Source of the DNA: Diospyros lotus
Taxonomy: Eukaryota > Streptophyta > Magnoliopsida > Ericales > Ebenaceae
Direction of reading: 5' to 3'
Assembly: GCF_014633365.1 (NCBI RefSeq)
Contig: NC_068340.1
Span: 19,075,879-19,139,878, forward strand
DNA length: 64,000 nucleotides
The notes beneath the pieces are model-generated. The model saw only the letters and a program-made list of their open reading frames with translations. It was not told the DNA's origin and ran no database searches. Shown here one piece after another: positions 56,756 through 64,000 of the stretch (within the stretch, counting starts at the first letter, position 1; each line of letters opens with the position of its first letter). The position numbers and the translations under genes are program-made.

Positions 56756-57899
56756 GTAAGGGAAACAAAACATTTAATGCTTGTGTATGTATGCAATGCA
56801 CATAACATCATAACTCTAACGTTTGGGTCGATTGCACCTTAAGATTACCTGCCATTTTTCCAGTCTCCCTGCCAAACCGGGGTGTATGGGTGCACCCTTG
56901 ACAAAGTAACGGAGCCAATACTTAATCACAAAACCATGCAATGTATGACCGTGAATCTCATCATGCTCATATGTATATTTCATAAATCAAAATATGTAAA
57001 ATGCAATCTGCATGACATACTCATAACAAGACATGATAACATGATAAGATCATAACACTTGGTCTAGTTGAAAAATACCACTTACCTTGTAAAAAAATAA
57101 TTTTACCCTTAACGTAATTTTGCCTCAAAATTCGCGTCAGACTTCCAATTGTACTCAATTATGAATCTTGACGTACTCTGGCATCATAATTACTTAAGAA
57201 AATTAGATTTCTAATTTTTCTCTAATTTTTCTAATTTCTCCAATTTCCTCTTATTATTTCCTCAAGATTATGTAATAAATACTTTCTCAAAAAAAATTCT
57301 CAATTTCTCTTCATAATAATTCCTAAAACAATATTCCTAAGGCCTAGAAATTTCCTCATAATTTTTAAAATCCATACTCTATTTATTTCTCATTTTCTCT
57401 TTGATTTTCAAGCATCTATTGCCTTAAAAATCCATAATAAATACTAATAATGTATTTCTCTTCCAATTTCACTATCAAAAATTATAAAATATCATTCTAA
57501 TATTTCTGAAATTTTTAAAGAAATTTTTGAAAATAACTTACCTTCCTGCAGAGTGATTCGGTATTCTTCTATATTGCAATGAAGTCTCGGTTTGCGTATC
57601 CAACAATGTTTTTTGCCACAAATTTTCACACGAACTACTAAACCCAGCCTATAGCATTTTTCTAGAAATTTTTGGTATTTTTCTCTATATTCTTTCTTTC
57701 TCTTTCTCAAATCTCTCTCTTACTCTCAAATCCTTTTTTCTTACAACCTTTCTCTTTCTAATTCAAGTCCTCCAACCTTTCAAGTTTTCTCTATTTATAG
57801 AGATTGAATTAAGTTTAGTATAATTGTAGTGATCCACTATCTTTTATTATTTTATCATTTTTTAATTATTTTTCACTAAATCTCACTCATAATATTTAA

Positions 57900-58205
57900 T
57901 TTTTTGTCCATACTCTACTTTATCTTCCACATTTCTCCATTAATTCACCCATTATCTTTGATTATTTGGCCACACTCTACTTTGTCTCCCATATTTCTCC
58001 ATTAATTCATTCATTATCTTTGATTATTTATCCACACCATATTTTGTCTCCCATATTTCTTCATTAATTCACCCATTATATTTGATTATTTGTCCACACC
58101 ATATTTTGTCTCCCATATTTCTCCATTAATTCACCCATTATCTTTGATTATTTGTCCACATTCTACTTTGTTTCCACATTTCTCCATTATTTCACCCACT
58201 ATCTT
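57900..58205. repeat. ~62-bp tandem array inside the solo LTR
   Basis: Five units contain TTTGTCCACACTCTACTTTG, CCCATATTTCTCCATTAATT and CACCCATTATCTTTGATTAT. Confidence 0.75.
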
Positions 58206-58297
58206 TAATTATTTTTTTACTTTAATTATTTTCAACTAAATCTTATTTTGAATAGACTATTCTTTCATTTAGTCCATAAATTTAAGCACACTTTCTT

Positions 58298-58575
58298 AGC
58301 CTACTAATTCTAAACCCATTTACTTAGCCTTTTTCTTTTCTCAACTTAGCCCACTAACTATAAGCCCATTTACTTAGCCTTTTTCTTTTTCAATTTAGCC
58401 CACTAATTCTAAGCCCATTTACTTAATCTTTCTCTTTTTTTTTTTTCAACTTAGACCACTAATTCTAAGCTCATTTATTTAACATTTATTTTTTTTCAAC
58501 TTAGCCTACTAACTCTAAGCCTATTTACTTAACATTTCATTTTTCAAGTTAGCCCACTAACTCTAAGCCCATTAG
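58298..58575. repeat. ~50-60-bp tandem array inside the solo LTR
   Basis: About six units contain TTAGCCCACTAACTCTAAGC and CCATTTACTTAGCC followed by a T/C run of varying length. Confidence 0.75.
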
Positions 58576-59389
58576 TTTTCTCAATTATAATTTCTAATTG
58601 ATGTCAAAAAATATTTTAAATACAAAATTAATTATTATTATTATTCTCAAAATACTAGGATATTACAAGATAACCATAGGGAAGAGATTTCTTGGATAGA
58701 GAGTGGGCATTGACCATTTTAGCACAAATGATAGAAGGAAGATTTATTTCCTTTTTAGTGATTATTTTCTCTAAAAACCATAGGTCTTTAGGATAGAGCA
58801 TTGCAAAATTTCCAGTTCGAGGGTTTAAGACTCGACAAATGATGAGATGGAGAATGCAAATGTTAACAGATAAGTTTTTTAATGTTTTAAATTTCTTGGG
58901 AAGGTTGGGGTTTTCAATAATAATCCGACAAGCATTTAATGAATTGAAATTGTAAGGAGTATATATTTCTTCATTGTTTGGTATATCTAAAAAGTTAGTT
59001 AGGTTTTGTGGATTGATTTCAAATTTAGTGTTTTGAATGAAAGTCTTGAAGCGATTGGGGTATTCATGCCCATAGAATGAATTGTAAGCATTTGAGTAAA
59101 ATATACGAACATAGTCGGAAAAGACATTAGTTTTGAGTTCTAGGAAAGGGAGCCATTTTCGATCACATAAGGGTGCAAGGAATGAAAATTTTGCTTCGCT
59201 TAGAAGTTCTAGATCAAAAGTATGACCAAGGTTTACCTTACTTGTTTTAAATGATGAGTAGTAAGTATTGAGGGCTTGAGTGGAAGGGAAGTCCTCGTTG
59301 AACTCTTGGGGAGGCGGAGACGACGAATGTTGGGTGCGTTGACGCTTGCCGGCAGATCTCTTCAGCCTAACCATGATCGATTTTTGAGA

Positions 59390-59750
59390 TTAGAATGAGA
59401 GATTGAGAGAGATTTCGAGTGGGTGTGCAAGAGAGATTTCAGAGCCTAGGGTTTCGAAACAATGAAGAAAACTTGTAGAAAATGAACTATCAAAACCTAT
59501 CGGGTATTTATAATCCCGACTTTATGTTTTGAAACATGATGCATATGTTTCGAAACAAACCTTTATGGAAATGAGGTTTCGAAACATAGATCGAAATGTT
59601 TCGAAATAAACTCTCTGGAATTTGTGTTTCAAAACAGAATTTTACGAAGTTTCAAAACATGATATTCTCGGATAGGGGATGTTTCAAAACATGATACTGA
59701 TGTTTCAAAACTTCTACAGACAAAAACACTCGACTCAAACTTTGAAAGAA
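59390..59750. repeat. TTTCGAAA palindromes between pol and the env-like ORF
   Basis: About nine sites such as GTTTCGAAACA and decayed TTTCAAAACAT occur in 360 bp that separate the two frames. They equal the motif of this element's LTR. Confidence 0.65.
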
Positions 59751-59752
59751 AT

Positions 59753-60660
59753 TTATCTAGAATTTGATTTCCAACAATTTAGACATGATCTAAAGTGTTC
59801 AAACTTTTTGCTATCCAATGGTTTGGTAAAGATATTGACTACTTGATTATTTGTATCAACGAATTCTAATGTGATATCTTCTTTTTGAACATGATCCCTT
59901 AATAAATGATGTTTGATTTCAATATGCTTGGTTCTTGCATGGAATACAGAATTTTTGGATAGGGCTATTGTACTTGTGTTGTCACACTTGATTGGTATTC
60001 TTTCCAAATGAATTCCATAATCTTCTAGTTGATGCTTAATCCAAAGAACTTGTGTGCAACATAAACTAGCTGCTACATATTCAGCTTCGGTTGAGGATAG
60101 GGCAACTGTATTTTGCTTCTTGGTAGCCCAAGTTACTAATGATTTCCCTAGAAAGTGACATATTCAACTTATACTCTTCCTGTCAATTTTGCATCCACCA
60201 TAGTCAGCATCAGTATAGGCCATTAGTTCAATTTTTTTTTTTGGATAGAATAGGCCTAAATTTTCAGAACCTTTAATGTATCTTAAGATTCTTTTAGTGG
60301 CTTTCAAGTGAGACTCTTTTGGATCGGCTCGATATCTAGCACATATACTGACATTAAACACAATATCGGGTTTAGAAGTTGTTAAATATAGCAAAGAGCC
60401 AATGAACCCTCTATATAACTTTTGATCCACTGATTTTCCTTTTTCGTCTTTATCAATGGTACTAGATGCACTTATAGGGGTTGATATAGGTTTATAGTCT
60501 TTCATTCCAAATTTTGCTAGGATTTCTTTTACATACTTAGCTTGGCTTAAGTAAGTTCTTTAAGATGTTTGCCTAATTTGAAGACCTAGGAAGTATGTTA
60601 ATTCTCCCATCATGCTCATTTCAAATTCATTTTGCATTATTGAGGCTAACACTTCACACA
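59753..60660 (-). pseudogene. Sire-C RNase H, broken
   Basis: The 60164-60505 frame has KDYKPISTPI, YRGFIGSLLYLTTSKPDIVF and MAYTDADYGGCKIDRKS, which includes the catalytic DAD. The second part, 59753-60007 (IKCDNTSTIALSKNSVFHAR, then IKHHLLRDHV and DIFTKPL-like NIFTKPLDS), ends pol. A stop in the middle (near 60160) and frame changes break it. It would degrade the RNA strand in reverse transcription. Confidence 0.85.
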
Positions 60661-61743
60661 AACTAAGATTTAATTATCCAAAGATAATGTCATCTACATA
60701 AATCTGGACAAGCAACATATCATTTCTTTTCTTCTTAATGAAGAGTGTTGTGTCAACATTACCTCTTTGAAATCCATTTTCAGTAAGAAACTTAATTAGC
60801 CTTTCATACCAAGCTTTAGGAGCTTGTTCTAAACCATATAGGGCTTTAGTAAGCTTATATATGTGATTTGGATATTTTGGATCTTCAAAGCTTGGTGGTT
60901 GTTTTACAAACATTGATCCAAACTGAAACCATTTAAGAATGCACTTTTAACATCCATTTGATATAAAGTGAAGTTCTTGTAGCATGAGAAAGATAATAGG
61001 ATTCTTATAGCTTACAATCTTGCTACCAAAGCATAGGTTTCATCATAATTAATGCCTCATTCTTGACTATAACCTTGAGCAACTAATCTAGCCTTATTTC
61101 TAATGATATTACCACTCTCGTCAAGCTTGTTTCTAAAGACCCATTTTGTTCCAATGATAGGATGATCTGATGGTTCAAGTACAAGACACCAAACTTCATT
61201 CTTTTCGAATTGGTTTAGCTCATCTTGCATAACATTAACCCATTCATCATCATTTAAGGCTTCTTGAACATTTTTGGGTTCTATTTGAGAGATTAGAACT
61301 ATATCGGTATTTAATCTAAGGGAAGATCTAGTTGATACTCCTTTGCTAGGATCTCCTAAGATTTCATTTTCTCTAACATAATTTATTTCTCTTGGAAATG
61401 AAACTTCTTTTTTATTTTCTGGATTTTGGTTATTGCTTTGATCTATTTCTTCATTGATTTGAATCTGATTCATCTTATTTGGAATGTCTTCTAGATCATC
61501 ATCATTATTGATTATTCTAGGTTTGTCATCAAACACTACATGAATTGATTCTTCTACAACCAATGTTCTTTTATTAAATATTCGATAAGCTTTGCTTTGA
61601 GATGAGTAACCTATATATATGCCTTCATCACTCTTAGCATTAAATTTTCCTAAGTTATCTTTACCATTGTTTAGAACAAAGCATTTGCACCCAAAGTGAT
61701 GGAAATGAGAGATATTTGGTTTTTTTATGTTTATATAACTCAT
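60661..61743 (-). pseudogene. Sire-C reverse transcriptase, broken
   Basis: The 61057-61743 frame carries the integrase-RT linker (YIGYSSQSKAYRIFNKRTL) and RT start (QFEKNEVWCLVLEPSDHPI; IGTKWVFRNKLDESGNII; NKARLVAQGYSQE), stopped at TGA 61057-61059, where a Glu codon is usual. The catalytic piece 60674-60913 has YKLTKALYGLEQAPKAWYER and an intact YVDDIIFG. A frameshifted gap of ~140 bp separates them. The wording fits the Sirevirus branch of Ty1/copia. Confidence 0.85.
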
Positions 61744-62290
61744 ACGGAGTTCTTTTAATTATTGGTCTTAAAGATACTCTATTTATAACATAGCATGCTG
61801 TATTTACAGCTTTAGCCCAAAAATATTTTGGCAAGTTAATTTCTAGCAACATGGTTCTAGACATTTCTATAAGAGTTTTATTCTTTCTTTCAACGACACC
61901 ATTTTGTTGAGGGGTTCTAGAGGCTGAGAAGTTATGGCGAATTCCGTTTTCTTCACAATAGGATTGAAATTCTTGATTTTCAAATTCTCCACCATGATCA
62001 CTCCTTATTTGCTTTATTTTTAATTCTTGTTCATTTTGAAGTCTTTTACACAATCTAGAGAATGCTTTGAAAGCATCATTTTTATTTCCTAAGAATAACA
62101 CCCATGTAAACCTTGAGAAATCATCTACTATGACTAGGGTATAGGATTTTCCTCCTAAACTTTGAGTTCTCATAAGACCAAACAAATCTAGGTGAAGCAA
62201 TTCTAGAGGTCTAGCTGTGCTAACTGAATTTATGGATTTAAATGAAGATCTAGTTTTTTTTTTTCATTTCATACACGTATCACATACATG
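61661..62290 (-). pseudogene. Sire-C integrase core
   Basis: The 61661-62200 frame (179 codons) has LHLDLFGLMRTQSLGGKSY, IRSDHGGEFENQEFQSYC and TPQQNGVVERKNKTLIEM, with the D, D and E of the catalytic triad all present. A frameshift at its end (about 61740) joins it to the RT frame. It is the best kept catalytic domain of the window. Confidence 0.85.
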
Positions 62291-62296
62291 ATCCTT

Positions 62297-62810
62297 TTAA
62301 AAGTTTATATTGGGCAAGCCTCTAACTAGTTGTTTTCTAGCCAATTTGTCAATTAAACTCATGGTTGCATGACCTAGTTTCTTATGCCATAACCAAGACA
62401 AAATTGAATTTGATTCAATAAGGCAATGTTCATGTTTAAGCACAACATTATCAAGCCAAATAGCATATACATTTCCATGTTTATTTCCAAAAAAAATAAG
62501 TTCATTTGATTTCAAATCATAGACTTTACACTTGCTTGATTTAAAAATGACTCTATATCCTTTATCACATAATTGGCTTATACTTAGCAAGTTGTGTTTT
62601 AAACCTTCAACTAGGCATACATTTTCAACTTTTGTTCTACTTAAACTAACTATGCCATAGCCAAGAATTTTACCTTTAGAGTTGTCTCCACAGATAACAT
62701 TACCTCCTTCTTTGTAGGTGAGAGAGACGAATTGATCTTTATCTCCCATCATATGCTTGGTGCATCCACTATTAAGATACCATTTCTTCTTTCCTTACTT
62801 GGATGCCAAT
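62297..62810 (-). pseudogene. Sire-C protease end and pre-integrase zinc region
   Basis: The protease site reads WYLNSGCTKHM (62750-62785) where WYLDSGCS/T is normal; the catalytic aspartate is Asn, so it is probably dead. The frame continues with GLKHNLLSISQLCDKGYRV and the GAG-pre-integrase motif SWLWHKKLGHATMSL. Confidence 0.8.
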
Positions 62811-62829
62811 CTTACCTATAAGAAATACA

Positions 62830-64000
62830 TCACATTGGTACTTTTGGTACCCACATTTTCTTAGGTCCAACAATGTTAGCAACCACATCATCTTTAGTTT
62901 TTGGAATCCAAATCAAGTTTAATCTATGAACATTTTTTCTATAGAAGCATTTCTTGATATGGTGTCCATTCTTGTTACAAAAATGACAAGTTAAACTTGT
63001 TGTTCTATAAAAGCTTTGATTGTGATAGTGATGATCAACATGTTTTTTAAACGAGGGTGGCTTATATAAAACCTTTCCTTTAACAAATTTTGTTGTTGAG
63101 GTAGATGGTGTATCATTTGTATATCCTACCCCTCTTTTGTGTCCAAAAGGTTTTTGACTACCCAAAATCATTTCTAGCCTTTTCTTTCCTTCCATAAGTT
63201 TTTCAAATGATTCTAATAAGACATTGTTTTTCTTTACCAATTTTGAAAAATCTATTTTTCAAATTTTCACCTTCTTTATCCTTTTGTTCAATGATTTGCT
63301 CTAAGTTATCATAAGCAATCTTAAGATCATTGCATTCTTTTTCTTTGATTGTTGAGACATTTTTCAAAACTTTGTTTTTACCCAAAAATTTGTTATACAT
63401 TTTTAAAAGTAAGTTGTTTTCATCTTGTAAAGAATTAAATGAAAGAGAATTGCTACTAGATGAACATGAAGTTACCTCATTTTCTTCTCGTGCCATAAGA
63501 CAAAAGTTTGTAGCCTCTTCTTGTTGAATTGAATCAGATGAGAGGGAATCTTCTTCATTCAATGTGGCTAATGACTTTTTCTTCTTGTTCTTTTTCAGGT
63601 TTTTGTATTGAGGGTAATCTGCCTTGATATGTCATGGTTTCTTACACTCAAAACATTTGAATTCATAAGGAGTATATTTAGAAAATTTCTTGTTTTCATA
63701 TGGTTTTCTCTTGGAAAATTTTCCTTTTCTCATAAACTTGTTAACACATTTTGTGAGTAGAGTAAGTTCTTCATCTTCATCACTTGTTTCACTTTCATCT
63801 TCTTCTTTGGCCTTGAATGCTAGGGATTTCATTTTTGAGCTCATTTAATTCTTTTCTATTTAACTTAATCTCATGAGTTAATAGAGAGCCTAATAGATCA
63901 TCCATTGTGAGCATAGATGTGTCTTTAGCTTCTTCTATGGCTATGACTTTAGGTTCCCAACTAGATGGCAAGCTTCCTAAGATCTTATGAACCTTTTATT
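62830..64000 (-). pseudogene. Sire-C gag, C-terminal part, runs off the window
   Basis: From right to left: a Glu-rich part (SLAFKAKEEDESETSDEDEE at 63780-63840), then a zinc knuckle FECKKP cut by TGA at 63632-63634, where Gly is usual. Then come a long coiled coil (LQDENNLLLKMYNKFLGK; 63203-63562) and a second zinc knuckle CHFCNKNGHHIKKCF (62945-62990). Coiled coil plus second knuckle is typical of Sirevirus gag. The start lies beyond base 64000. Confidence 0.8.

Larger units (their letters stand above)
56252..58667 (-). mobile_element. Tekay-type solo LTR in the env-like ORF
   Basis: 2416 bp run from TGTAACACCC to GGATATTACA with a perfect 5-bp target duplication AGATA (56247-56251 and 58668-58672). 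No coding region, primer site or polypurine tract is present. The hairpin at 56736-56755 and the ends group it with Tekay-A and Tekay-B LTRs. The orientation is judged from the hairpin position. Two tandem arrays lie near its right end. Confidence 0.85.
55773..59374 (-). pseudogene. Env-like third ORF of Sire-C, split by a solo LTR
   Basis: ATG 59374 (MVRLKRSAGKRQRTQHSS) lies 378 bp after pol, as the env-like frame of Sireviruses does. The 58668-59374 part has a basic Ser/Pro-rich start and a body with FLELKTNVFSDYVRIFYSN, which resembles the 'putative plant transposon protein' family. A solo LTR interrupts it at 58667, and the same frame resumes at 56251. The second part has a Glu-rich run (AEEEDEEEEDE, codons around 56030-56060) and, after a stop and a frame change near 55930, a coiled-coil-like end (CIEDTFNILNEKVDNN; KEYLDSLRDK) stopping at TAG 55773-55775. 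No signal peptide or clear membrane helix is seen, so a true envelope role is not supported. Confidence 0.6.

Overview
This is plant nuclear DNA, most likely from a eudicot. The only host-type genes are two LOB-domain (LBD) transcription-factor copies and one F-box/FBD/LRR gene. Almost everything else is nested LTR-retrotransposon sequence: Ty3/gypsy chromovirus (Tekay/Del type), Ty3/gypsy Tat type, Ty1/copia Sirevirus type, Cassandra-like TRIMs carrying 5S rRNA-like sequence, and MITEs. Nearly all coding regions are broken by stops, frameshifts or nested insertions, so this looks like old heterochromatic or pericentromeric-type DNA.

Layout. 1-10085: a minus-strand Tekay-type element (Tekay-A) with 2.7 kb LTRs and a badly decayed interior. 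An LBD gene copy on the plus strand (4035-4577) lies inside it. 10086-10912: a Cassandra-like fragment and a second small TRIM. 10913-35699: a minus-strand Tat-type gypsy element. It has gag (33.4-35.1 kb), protease, RT, RNase H, a second archaeal-type RNase H and integrase (29.6-33.3 kb). Near its 3' LTR it carries a plus-strand (antisense) accessory gene with its own TATA box (11655) and two probable introns (26.5-28.6 kb). This element was split by a plus-strand Tekay-type chromovirus (Tekay-B, 11742-26047, near-perfect 5-bp target duplication). Tekay-B was itself hit by a solo LTR (22308-24905), a hAT-type MITE (15200-16060) and a Cassandra recombination (14055-14455).

35700-38980: old LTR fragments, a 24-bp minisatellite, and a complete Cassandra-like TRIM (37387-38072) with a perfect CTTCC target duplication. 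39311-40779: an F-box/FBD/LRR pseudogene on the minus strand, probably with an upstream untranslated exon near 43 kb. 43130-43888: a MITE. 44.1-47.6 kb: a gypsy fragment whose gag is split by a Sirevirus-type LTR. 47.6-53.96 kb: a plus-strand Sirevirus fragment with a second LBD pseudogene (50151-50753) between its pol remnant and its 3' LTR. 53959-64000: a minus-strand Sirevirus with gag-pol, a third env-like ORF split by a 2.4 kb solo LTR (56252-58667, TSD AGATA), and a truncated 3' LTR.

The most notable signals are: LBD gene copies embedded in two unrelated retrotransposons; the antisense intron-bearing gene of the Tat element; a Tekay/Cassandra chimera joined at the shared primer-binding site; a stem-varying hairpin shared by Tekay-type LTRs; and arrays of CpG-centred palindromes (GTCGAC and TTTCGAAA families) in the Sirevirus LTRs, the second also lying between pol and the env-like ORF.
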